NCBI GenBank assembly: GCA_021731215.1
Contig: JAKFXU010000156.1
Coordinates: forward strand, 1-15,156
Direction of reading: 5' to 3'
From: Rhodoferax sp.
GTDB lineage: Bacteria > Pseudomonadota > Gammaproteobacteria > Burkholderiales > Burkholderiaceae_C
Length of the DNA: 15,156 nucleotides
Part shown: positions 7,253 through 14,430 of the stretch, piece after piece
Layout: every line of letters starts with the position of its first letter
Numbering within the stretch: position 1 is the first letter of the stretch
Position numbers and translations under genes: made by a program
Notes under the pieces: generated by a model
The model's input: the letters and a program-made list of their open reading frames with translations, nothing else
Database searches by the model: none
What the model was told of the DNA's origin: nothing

Positions 7253-8722
7253 ATGACCGAACCCAAGCAGGCAAGCACCATGGCAGCACAAGGTCTTGCT
7301 GGCGTGGAGCAGGCCGATTTTTTTGATGGCAGTCCGGTCGCCATGTTCGTCATCGACTCGGACCATATCGTTACCCACTTCAACAAGGCGTGCGAAAACC
7401 TGCTGGGGGTGACGGCCGCCAACATGATCGGCGAGCGCAAGCTCGGCCAGGTCTTTTATGGCCACGACCGGCCGGTCATGGCCGACCTGATTGTCGACCA
7501 GACCTCCTGCGAGGAGTGGGCGAGTCTGTACGCGGACCGGCCCCACCGATCACAACTTATCGCCGACGCCTACGAGACCGAAGGGTTCTTTCCTAACCTT
7601 GGCGACGACGGACGCTGGCTGTTCTTCACCGCCACGCCTTTGCGCAATGCCGATGGATCAATTGCAGGTGCGGTCGAAACTCTGCAAGACATCACCGACC
7701 GAAAACGTGCAGAAGAGGCGCTACGCAAGTACCAGAATGCCCTCGAAGAGCTGATCGAGAAGCGCACCATTGAGTTGGCTCAAGCCAACCGCACACTTTT
7801 GAAAGACGTTGTCCGGCGCGAGGCCGCCGAAGCCGCCCTGATGAGCCGCAATACAGAATTGAACGAGCTCAACGCCAAGCTGAGCATGGCGCAAGAGCAC
7901 TTGGTTCAGTCGGAAAAACTCGCCTCCATTGGCCAGTTGGCAGCCGGTGTTGCGCACGAAATCAACAATCCGGTTGGCTACATCTTCTCCAACTTCGGCA
8001 CGCTGGAAAAGTACCTTGCCGACCTCTTTCGGATGCTGGGCGCCTACGAAAAGGTGGAAAATCGTCACAGCGATGCCCAGACCCTGTCCGAGCTTGTGAC
8101 CTTGAGAAAAGAGATCGAACTCGACTTTCTCAAGGAGGACATTCCGACCCTGATGCGCGAATCCAAGGAGGGCATCGTGCGGGTGCGAAAAATCGTGCAG
8201 GATTTGAAGGATTTTTCGCATGTGGACACCAACCCGGATTGGCAGTTCGCCAACCTGAACCAGGGCATCGACTCCACGCTCAACGTGATCAACAACGAGT
8301 TGAAATACAAGGCCGATGTGGTGAAGGAATACGGTGATATTCCCGAGGTGCAATGCATGCCCTCACAGATCAACCAGGTGGTGATGAACCTGATGACCAA
8401 CGCCGCCCACGCCATCGGGCCTGAGCGCGGCAAGATCACGGTACGCACCGGGGTCGAAGAGGACAGGGTGTGGTTCGAAGTGGCCGACAGCGGCAGTGGC
8501 ATCCAGAAAGACGTGCTGCCGCGCATTTTTGACCCCTTCTACACCACCAAGCCGATCGGCAAGGGCACCGGCCTGGGGCTGTCGCTGTCTTATGGCATCA
8601 TCCAAAAACACCACGGCCGTGTCGGCGTACAGACCGAACTGGGCAAGGGCACCACGTTTCGCGTCACCCTGCCCATCAGGCAGCCGGCCACACCAGCCGC
8701 CAACGGAGCCAATCCCACATGA
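7253..8722 (+). CDS. Soluble PAS-domain sensor histidine kinase
   Basis: This 489-aa kinase has no predicted membrane segment, so it should sense a cytoplasmic signal. A PAS domain spans about 20-150, ending in the usual DITDRKRAEEAL exit helix, and is followed by a coiled coil (about 150-220). HisKA follows with phosphoacceptor H235 in AHEINNPVGY; its two helices are separated by a long insert. The HATPase_c domain has N383 (N box), D412-G416 (DSGSGI), an FDPFYTT F-box (427-433) and GKGTGLGL (436-443). All catalytic boxes look intact. A clear ribosome binding site, AAGGAGA at 7240-7246, precedes ATG 7253. The stop overlaps the start of the REC-HD-GYP gene, so that protein is the most likely phosphotransfer partner, with the REC of the large EAL protein as a second candidate. 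Confidence 0.94.
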   Translation: MTEPKQASTMAAQGLAGVEQADFFDGSPVAMFVIDSDHIVTHFNKACENLLGVTAANMIGERKLGQVFYGHDRPVMADLIVDQTSCEEWASLYADRPHRSQLIADAYETEGFFPNLGDDGRWLFFTATPLRNADGSIAGAVETLQDITDRKRAEEALRKYQNALEELIEKRTIELAQANRTLLKDVVRREAAEAALMSRNTELNELNAKLSMAQEHLVQSEKLASIGQLAAGVAHEINNPVGYIFSNFGTLEKYLADLFRMLGAYEKVENRHSDAQTLSELVTLRKEIELDFLKEDIPTLMRESKEGIVRVRKIVQDLKDFSHVDTNPDWQFANLNQGIDSTLNVINNELKYKADVVKEYGDIPEVQCMPSQINQVVMNLMTNAAHAIGPERGKITVRTGVEEDRVWFEVADSGSGIQKDVLPRIFDPFYTTKPIGKGTGLGLSLSYGIIQKHHGRVGVQTELGKGTTFRVTLPIRQPATPAANGANPT

Positions 8723-10065
8723 CTGACGCCAGTGCCGCAGCCGACAACAGCGATGAAAAACTGCCCACGATTCTGTGCGTCGACGACGAGCCCAATATCT
8801 TGGCTTCACTGCGGCGTCTGTTTCGCGCCAAGGGCTTCCAGGTGCACGTGGCCGAGGGCGGCCAAGCCGCATTGGCGTTGCTGGAGAGCGAAACCGTTGA
8901 CCTCGTGATTTCCGACATGCGCATGCCGGAGATGGATGGCGCACAGTTTCTGGCCCAGGTGCGCGCACGCTGGCCCGACACCGTGCGCCTGTTGCTGACC
9001 GGCCACTCCGACATCAGCGCCATCATCGACGCCATCAACCGCGGTGAAATCTACCGCTACATCACCAAGCCGTGGGACGACCACGACATTGTGCTGATCG
9101 TGCGCCAGGCGCTTGAACGCAAAGCGCTGGAACTGGAAAAGAAGCGGCTCGAAGCCCTGACCCTGCGCCAGAACGAGAAGCTCAAGGCCCTCAACGCCAG
9201 CCTGGAGGCCAAGGTCGAGGCGCGCACCGCCGAACTCAGGGTCGCCAATGAATCACTGCAAAGCGCCAACGAGAAGCTCAAGACCAATTTCATCACCTCG
9301 ATCAAGGTGTTCTCCACCCTGATCGAAATGCGCGGCGGCAAGCTGGCCGGGCACTCGCGCCGCGTCGCCGATCTTTCACGGCGCATTGCCTTGAAACTGC
9401 AGCTCGACAGCCGGCAGGTGCAAGAAATCTTTGTCGCCGGCCTGCTGCACGAAATTGGCAAGGTCGGCTTTGCCGACGAATTGCTCAGCACCCCGGTGGC
9501 CATGATGAAACCGCCCCAGATGGAGGCTTACCGCAAACATGCGGCGCAGGCCGAACAACTGCTGCTGCCGCTGCAAGACTTGAGAGCCGCATCGGAGATC
9601 ATCAGCGCACAGTTTGAACGCTTCGACGGCACCGGCTTCCCGCAACAACTGTCGGCGGACGCGATACCTATCGGCACCCGGATTTTGACGCTGGCCAGCG
9701 ATTACGACAGTATGCAAATTGGCACTTTGACGCCAAGCCACCTCAGCCCGGAAGAAGCCCGGATCATCATCGTCCACAGCAGCGGCAAACGCTATGACCC
9801 TGAAGTGGTGAATGCATTCGTTGACTTGCTCAGCGACACATCACGCAAGCAAGCTGAGAAGGAACGGCCCGCTGAAATAGCGCTGCCCGCCCGTGAACTG
9901 CAAGTCGGCATGGTGCTGTCGCGCGACCTGATCACACCCAGTGGCTTGTTAATGCTGTCGGCGGAGCATGTATTGGATGAACGCATCATCAGCCGGATCA
10001 TCAGTTTCGAGCGATCAGGCAACCTGCAACTAAGCGTCTACATTTACCAGAATCAAAAAATTTAA
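8719..10065 (+). CDS. Response regulator with REC and divergent HD-GYP domain
   Basis: This 448-aa response regulator resembles RpfG-type proteins: REC (about 16-130; D22, D23, phospho-acceptor D66, T94, K117), a coiled coil (about 133-190), then an HD-GYP domain (about 195-375). Intact HD-GYP domains degrade c-di-GMP with a metal site. Here the motifs are altered: H212 (GHSRRV) and H274 are present, but HD is H244-E245, HHE is Q298-F299-E300 and GYP is G306-F307-P308. Catalysis may therefore be weak or lost and the domain could act as a binding or docking module. Residues about 388-448 form an extra tail similar to the 110-aa protein of the same operon. The start overlaps the kinase stop (ATGA), making the kinase the likely phosphodonor. 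It is the last gene, ending 26 bases from a convergent gene. Confidence 0.92.
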   Translation: MTDASAAADNSDEKLPTILCVDDEPNILASLRRLFRAKGFQVHVAEGGQAALALLESETVDLVISDMRMPEMDGAQFLAQVRARWPDTVRLLLTGHSDISAIIDAINRGEIYRYITKPWDDHDIVLIVRQALERKALELEKKRLEALTLRQNEKLKALNASLEAKVEARTAELRVANESLQSANEKLKTNFITSIKVFSTLIEMRGGKLAGHSRRVADLSRRIALKLQLDSRQVQEIFVAGLLHEIGKVGFADELLSTPVAMMKPPQMEAYRKHAAQAEQLLLPLQDLRAASEIISAQFERFDGTGFPQQLSADAIPIGTRILTLASDYDSMQIGTLTPSHLSPEEARIIIVHSSGKRYDPEVVNAFVDLLSDTSRKQAEKERPAEIALPARELQVGMVLSRDLITPSGLLMLSAEHVLDERIISRIISFERSGNLQLSVYIYQNQKI

Positions 10066-10091
10066 CCGGCAAATAACCCACTGCTACGCCA

Positions 10092-12320
10092 TCATTGCGG
10101 TCCTAGTACACGCAGCAGTTCTTCCAGCGTTGTCAATCCATTCTTGACCTTTTCGTAAGCGTCCTCACGGAGTGTTACGAATCCGTTCTCCCGCGCATAC
10201 CGCGCGATTTCCGTGATGGCCATTTGACTGGCAATCATGTGACGCAGATGGTCGTCCAGAGCCAACACCTCGTACAGGCCGATCCGGCCCTTGTAACCCG
10301 TGCCGAAACATGCCTGGCAACCAGCGCCCTTGAAAGTTGGCATCGTGGCACCGGCAAAGCGCCCCCCCAATCGCAGCAGCAAGCTTGCGTCGGGTACTTC
10401 TTCCGTGCTGCAATGCACACAGATTTTGCGCACCAGGCGTTGCGCAATGATCGCTTCGAGGGCGGTTGCGACGACGAATGGCTTGAGTCCCAGATCAAAC
10501 AGGCGGGAAATGGTCGCCAGCGCCGAGTTCGTGTGCAAGGTTGAGAATACCTGGTGCCCCGTGAGTGCTGCATGGAAGGCAACTTCGGCAGTTTCCAGAT
10601 CCCGGATTTCCCCAACCAGGAGCACATCGGGGTCTTGCCGCAGGATCGCGCGCAAGATGATGGGAAAGGTCATTCCGATTTTTTCGCGCACCAGAACCTG
10701 GCCTGCGCTATCAAGATAATATTCGATCGGATCTTCGATGGTGATGTAGTTCTTGTCCGGCGTTGCACTGCTTTGCAAGAGACTGTACAAAGTGGTGGTT
10801 TTGCCGCTGCCAGTCGGCCCGGTTGCCAGCACGATGCCTTGCGGCTTCTCGCTTGCATGGCGGATTTTGGCGAGATCGGCTGCCGAAAAGCCGAGTACCT
10901 GCAGGCTCAGTACGGCAGAATTTCGGTCAAGAACGCGCATCACGATCTTTTCGCCATTGACCGTGGGCAAGGTGGAGATGCGCAAGTCGACGATGCGCTG
11001 CGGCGTCTTCACGGAAAGGCGTCCATCCTGCGGCCGGCGCCGTTCCGAAATATCGAGTTCGGCCATCACCTTGATACGCGACACCAGGGACTGATGCATG
11101 TTGTGCGGGATCTGGATCTTGTCGACCAGTACGCCGTCGATGCGCAAGCGCACCATGATGTTCTTGGCGCGCGGTTGAATATGAATGTCGGAGGCGCCCA
11201 GCCGGATCGCCTCCAGCAGGATCGAATTGACCAGTCGTATGGCCGGCGGCTCGTCGGTTCCTTGCAGCAACTCTTCCAGCGACGCCCGTTCCGCATCGTC
11301 GTCTATAAAAATCTCGATGCCCTCGTAGGGATCGGAGGAGCCAATCAAGGTCACCAGATCTGCCAGATCGGTCAAACCGACTCGATAGACTTCCGCGATC
11401 TTGGCTTTGATCGCTGCGATAGAAGCCAGTACCGGCACCACCTCCAGTCCGGTAACAAAGCGCAGATCATCGAGCAAGCCACGGTCGAGCGGATCCGCCA
11501 TGGCCAGCGTCAAGCGCTTGTTGTCGGTCTTGAGCGGCATGACGATTTGCTGCTGACACAGCGTAGCCGGCACCAGTGCTGCTACCGACACGTCCACGCT
11601 GAACTCATCGAGGCTCACCTGCTGGATCATCAGCTCCTTGCCGATCAAGTCGTGGATGGCTTGCTCGGCCAGCCAGCCGCGCTCGACGATCAGCTTGATC
11701 ATCGGTTCTTTGCGCGATTGCTGCTGCAGTCTGACCAGTTCCTGCACTTGCAGATGGGTGAGCAAGCCGCGCTTGTTGAGCAAGATGGCCAATTGGCTAT
11801 GACTGGTAACACTGAATTTGGCGAGCTTCTCGATCTCCTTCGTTTGCTCCTGGTTGGCGCGTTGCAAATCGCTGTTTTTCTGCAACAGCTCGAACTGCTG
11901 CAGCGCCAACGCCACCGTGACGCGCAGGTCGTCATCGTTCCAGGGTTTGAGTATGAACTTGTAGACGGCACCGGCTTTCATCGCGCTGATTACGGCGTTG
12001 ACGTCGGCGTGGCCTGTCAACATGATGCGGATCATGCCGGGATAAAGCGCGCGCGCTTGCTTGAGCAGTTCGCCGCCATTCATGCCGGGCATCATGTAGT
12101 CGCTGATGATGACCTGGAAGGATTTCGCTGCCAACAGATCGAGCGCCTGCTTCGGTTCATTGCAGGTGACGATTTCATAGTTCTCTTGACGGAAGATGCG
12201 CTTAAGCGCCGCCAATACATTGGGCTCGTCATCCACCAGCAAGATCCGGTACGGCGTGACAATAGAAGCCGGTTGATCGGTCGGCGCCTGATCTCCGGTG
12301 AAGAGATGTCCGTAGCTCAT
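10092..12320 (-). CDS. REC-MshEN-PilB/GspE-type fusion ATPase
   Basis: This 742-aa protein fuses a response-regulator receiver to a type II secretion/type IV pilus assembly ATPase. REC covers about 24-140 (D30, D31, phospho-acceptor D74, T102, K125). An MshEN/T2SSE_N-like region covers about 170-310, then the motor: Walker A GPTGSGKTT (501-509), Asp box ITIEDPIE (526-533), Walker B LLVGEIRD (567-574), His box TGHQVFSTLHT (587-597), and zinc-type cysteines C634, C637, C668 and C671. The motor motifs are complete and are of the extension-type (PilB/GspE) class rather than PilT, because the tetracysteine and N-domain are present. No pilus or secretion structural gene is in the window. The start codon has no Shine-Dalgarno, lies 18 bases beyond the kinase stop and is in the same frame. 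It likely depends on translation of the kinase gene, whose product is its probable phosphodonor. Confidence 0.93.
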   Translation of the reverse strand: MSYGHLFTGDQAPTDQPASIVTPYRILLVDDEPNVLAALKRIFRQENYEIVTCNEPKQALDLLAAKSFQVIISDYMMPGMNGGELLKQARALYPGMIRIMLTGHADVNAVISAMKAGAVYKFILKPWNDDDLRVTVALALQQFELLQKNSDLQRANQEQTKEIEKLAKFSVTSHSQLAILLNKRGLLTHLQVQELVRLQQQSRKEPMIKLIVERGWLAEQAIHDLIGKELMIQQVSLDEFSVDVSVAALVPATLCQQQIVMPLKTDNKRLTLAMADPLDRGLLDDLRFVTGLEVVPVLASIAAIKAKIAEVYRVGLTDLADLVTLIGSSDPYEGIEIFIDDDAERASLEELLQGTDEPPAIRLVNSILLEAIRLGASDIHIQPRAKNIMVRLRIDGVLVDKIQIPHNMHQSLVSRIKVMAELDISERRRPQDGRLSVKTPQRIVDLRISTLPTVNGEKIVMRVLDRNSAVLSLQVLGFSAADLAKIRHASEKPQGIVLATGPTGSGKTTTLYSLLQSSATPDKNYITIEDPIEYYLDSAGQVLVREKIGMTFPIILRAILRQDPDVLLVGEIRDLETAEVAFHAALTGHQVFSTLHTNSALATISRLFDLGLKPFVVATALEAIIAQRLVRKICVHCSTEEVPDASLLLRLGGRFAGATMPTFKGAGCQACFGTGYKGRIGLYEVLALDDHLRHMIASQMAITEIARYARENGFVTLREDAYEKVKNGLTTLEELLRVLGPQ

Positions 12321-12338
12321 GTTGCGGCCAATGGTGCG

Positions 12339-13568
12339 TCAGGGGGTTTGGGCGTCTTGTATCGTCGGCAGGTAAACCGTGAAGGTGCTGCCAACACCTT
12401 GCGTACTGTCGACATCGATGCGTCCGCCGTGCGACACAGCAATGTCGCACGCGACCGTCAGACCCAGTCCCATCCCTTTGCCGATTTCCCTGGTGGTAAA
12501 AAACGGATCGAAAATTCGGGTCAGGAGGTCGGCCGCGATACCGCAGCCATTATCGGCAATCACGATCTGGATCTGGTTGCCTACCAGGCTGGTGGCGATG
12601 TGGATCAAACCTTCGCCTTGAATTGCCTGCACCGCATTCTGCAGTATCGACAGCAGCATTTGATTGATGCGGCTCTGGTCGCACACGATGGCGGGCAGCG
12701 GCTGCAGGTCGAAAGCGAGCGCGATGGGTAATTGGGGGGCTGCGATGTCGACAACCGCACGCAGGGCATCGTTAATATCCATTGGCGTCAACATGGCGCA
12801 ATCGAGACTCGCGTATTTTTTCAGATTCGCGACGATGCGCGCCACGCGGTCGGCGCCGGCCACCGATTCGGTCAACAGCCCAGGGAAATCCTGCAACACA
12901 AAATCCAGGTCGGCATTTTTCCAGAGCTGCGTCGCGCTGTTAATGTCCCCTATGCGGTAGGCGCTCAATATGGGCTGCATCTTATTGACGTATTCCAGGG
13001 CGCTGGCCAGATTGCTGCGGATGAAGCCGATCGGATTGTTGATCTCATGCGCCATACCGGCAGCCAGACTGCCGACCGAAGCCAGTTTTTCGGACTGGTA
13101 AAGCTGGCGTTGAGCCCGTTCGATCACGTCCACCTGCTGCTTGACGCGCTGCTCCAGTTGCGCGGACAGTTCGCGGTAACGGGTTTCCGATTCCTGTAGT
13201 GCAGCATGCTTTTTCTGTAACGCTTCAAAGTCGGAGTTGACCGCTTCGATATGCAGGTCGGCTGCCATTTGATAACGATAAGCGCCCGCCAGCACCAGCT
13301 CCAGCCAGGCAGCAGCAGCCGCGGCTGCTTCGCCCGGCACATCAGACGCCAACAACTTGCCTACGACATCGATATCGCAGTGCAGCGGTATCGATATCGC
13401 CGCGCCGCAAACACCCGACAGCGAAGTGCGCACCGCCTTGCCGTCGAGATCAGCCAGCTGCCATTGGGCACCGAGCAGCTTGCTCAAGGCAGCGTCCAGC
13501 CGGGTGCCGGACACGCCGCGCAATAATTCCGCGAGCGTTAAATCGCGGTCGAATTGGGGCGCCTTCAT
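12339..13568 (-). CDS. Soluble sensor histidine kinase paired with REC-ATPase
   Basis: This is a 409-aa cytoplasmic histidine kinase. Residues 1-100 form a small domain I cannot assign, possibly GAF-like, containing a run of seven alanines (81-87). A long coiled coil (about 105-160) leads into HisKA with phosphoacceptor H174 in AHEINNPIGF. HATPase_c carries N311 (N box), DNGCGI (339-344), FDPFFTT (353-359) and GKGMGLGL (363-370), all intact. The transmitter closely resembles that of the PAS kinase in the facing operon (shared SEKLAS.G.LAAG.AHEINNP). ATG at 13566-13568 overlaps the stop of the GTPase gene (ATGA) and has AGGA at 13574-13577, so the two are translationally coupled. Its TGA is followed by C and lies in frame with the REC-ATPase gene. 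The co-encoded GTPase may be an input or output of the kinase; that is inference. Confidence 0.93.
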   Translation of the reverse strand: MKAPQFDRDLTLAELLRGVSGTRLDAALSKLLGAQWQLADLDGKAVRTSLSGVCGAAISIPLHCDIDVVGKLLASDVPGEAAAAAAAWLELVLAGAYRYQMAADLHIEAVNSDFEALQKKHAALQESETRYRELSAQLEQRVKQQVDVIERAQRQLYQSEKLASVGSLAAGMAHEINNPIGFIRSNLASALEYVNKMQPILSAYRIGDINSATQLWKNADLDFVLQDFPGLLTESVAGADRVARIVANLKKYASLDCAMLTPMDINDALRAVVDIAAPQLPIALAFDLQPLPAIVCDQSRINQMLLSILQNAVQAIQGEGLIHIATSLVGNQIQIVIADNGCGIAADLLTRIFDPFFTTREIGKGMGLGLTVACDIAVSHGGRIDVDSTQGVGSTFTVYLPTIQDAQTP

Positions 13569-14215
13569 GCTGTTCCTGCGACCGCAGCGATGAAGGTCTG
13601 ACGCGTCAAGCCGTGCACGCGGTCAAGAGAAAATTGACGGTCGAGATTGGCGTAGACGCGACCGAGCAAGGTGTTGAACGTGTCGAGCACACCGCTGCCT
13701 TCCAGTGCCGAGGCAAAAGTAAGCGGCCAAGGCGCACTCGACCAGCGGGCGTCGATTTCCTCTTCTGTCAGGATGTCGCTTAGGTCGCGCTTGTTGAATT
13801 GCACCACCAGCGGCAACGTGGCCAAATCCAGGCCAACCAGCGGCGCGTTGCTTATAAGATTCTCGAAAGAGCTGCCATTGTTCATGGCTTGCTTGCGTTG
13901 CGAATCAGCGACAAAGACCACGCCATCGGTGCGCGACAGTACCGCTTTACGCGTGCCGTCATGCGCCACTTGACCCGGCACCGTGAAAACCTTGAACTTG
14001 ACCAACAATCCCGACGGCGCGGTAAATCCCAATGGGAGCAGATCAAAGAACAAGGTGCGGTCGCCTTCGGTTTCCAGCGTCATCATGTCGCCGATCAGTT
14101 CCGGCGCCAGCAAGTCGTGCAGTCGTGTCAAGTTGGTGGTCTTTCCGGACAAAGCAGGCCCGTAGTAGACGATTTTCACGGTCAAGCGATTGAGTCGTTC
14201 GTCCAGTTCAGCCAT
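13565..14215 (-). CDS. MglA-like Ras-superfamily small GTPase
   Basis: This 216-aa protein belongs to the MglA family of bacterial small GTPases, which set cell polarity and control type IV pili or gliding in Myxococcus. Residues that can be matched to my recollection of M. xanthus MglA fall at identical numbers: KIVYYGP (14-20), P-loop G19-T27, R53-T54 in DRTLFFD, T78 and Q82 in TVPGQ, then VFVADSQ (100-106) and NKRD (141-144). One difference is A21 where M. xanthus has G21 (the Ras G12 position). The C-terminus is about 20 residues longer than MglA. No MglB/Roadblock GAP gene is in the window. It is the first gene of a three-gene operon with a kinase and a REC-ATPase. The start ATG 14213-14215 has only a weak, distant AAAGG, but no better start exists. 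Confidence 0.9.
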   Translation of the reverse strand: MAELDERLNRLTVKIVYYGPALSGKTTNLTRLHDLLAPELIGDMMTLETEGDRTLFFDLLPLGFTAPSGLLVKFKVFTVPGQVAHDGTRKAVLSRTDGVVFVADSQRKQAMNNGSSFENLISNAPLVGLDLATLPLVVQFNKRDLSDILTEEEIDARWSSAPWPLTFASALEGSGVLDTFNTLLGRVYANLDRQFSLDRVHGLTRQTFIAAVAGTA

Positions 14216-14238
14216 AGTCAGCGTGACCTTTGGTCTGT

Positions 14239-14268
14239 TTTATAAATGCTTGACATGGCTTGGGTCAT
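14239..14268 (-). promoter_or_regulatory. Candidate sigma-70 promoter for the GTPase-kinase-ATPase operon
   Basis: Read on the minus strand, TATAAA (14239-14244) matches the -10 consensus at five of six positions and ATGACC (14263-14268) matches the -35 at four of six, with an 18-base spacer. It would start transcription about 15-20 bases upstream of the GTPase start codon. It is the only good promoter match I found between 14216 and 14430. Confidence 0.4.
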
Positions 14269-14317
14269 GGACTGATCGTCTGCCACAGGTTGATGCAACG
14301 TTACCATGAATGTCTAT

Positions 14318-14329
14318 TGAAACGTTTCA
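14318..14329. promoter_or_regulatory. Perfect 12-bp palindrome, LacI/FruR (Cra)-type operator
   Basis: TGAAACGTTTCA is a perfect palindrome with the central CG typical of LacI-family operators, and it matches the known E. coli FruR/Cra site core. It is about 103 bases upstream of the GTPase start and about 90 bases upstream of the inferred transcription start. A related sequence, TGCAACGTTACC (14294-14305, nine of twelve positions identical), lies one site closer with centres 24 bases apart. Which regulator binds is not shown by the sequence. Confidence 0.45.
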
Positions 14330-14378
14330 TTCTGCACCACCTTACGGCGTTGTGCGACCGAACCGGAAAACCGACGCA

Positions 14379-14412
14379 CCACCCACGCGCTGATCAGGCT
14401 TCTGATGGGTGG
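14379..14412 (-). terminator. Possible weak terminator hairpin after rnr
   Basis: CCACCCA (14379-14385) can pair with TGGGTGG (14406-14412), with an inner TCAG/CTGA pairing and a bulge on one side. In the rnr direction it is followed within about ten bases by a short TTTT run (complement of 14367-14370). The bulge and short T-run make it a weak candidate. Confidence 0.25.
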
Positions 14413-14430
14413 AAAAGGAGGTCGATCACC

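Noticed and set aside
10554..12731. 725-codon open frame on the + strand opposite the REC-ATPase and kinase genes
   Set aside because: It is a high-GC antisense shadow: the opposite strand encodes intact, motif-complete proteins, and this translation shows no recognisable domain.
14250..14255. TTGACA on the + strand upstream of the GTPase gene
   Set aside because: There is no matching -10 and no + strand gene downstream; the region reads better as a minus-strand promoter.
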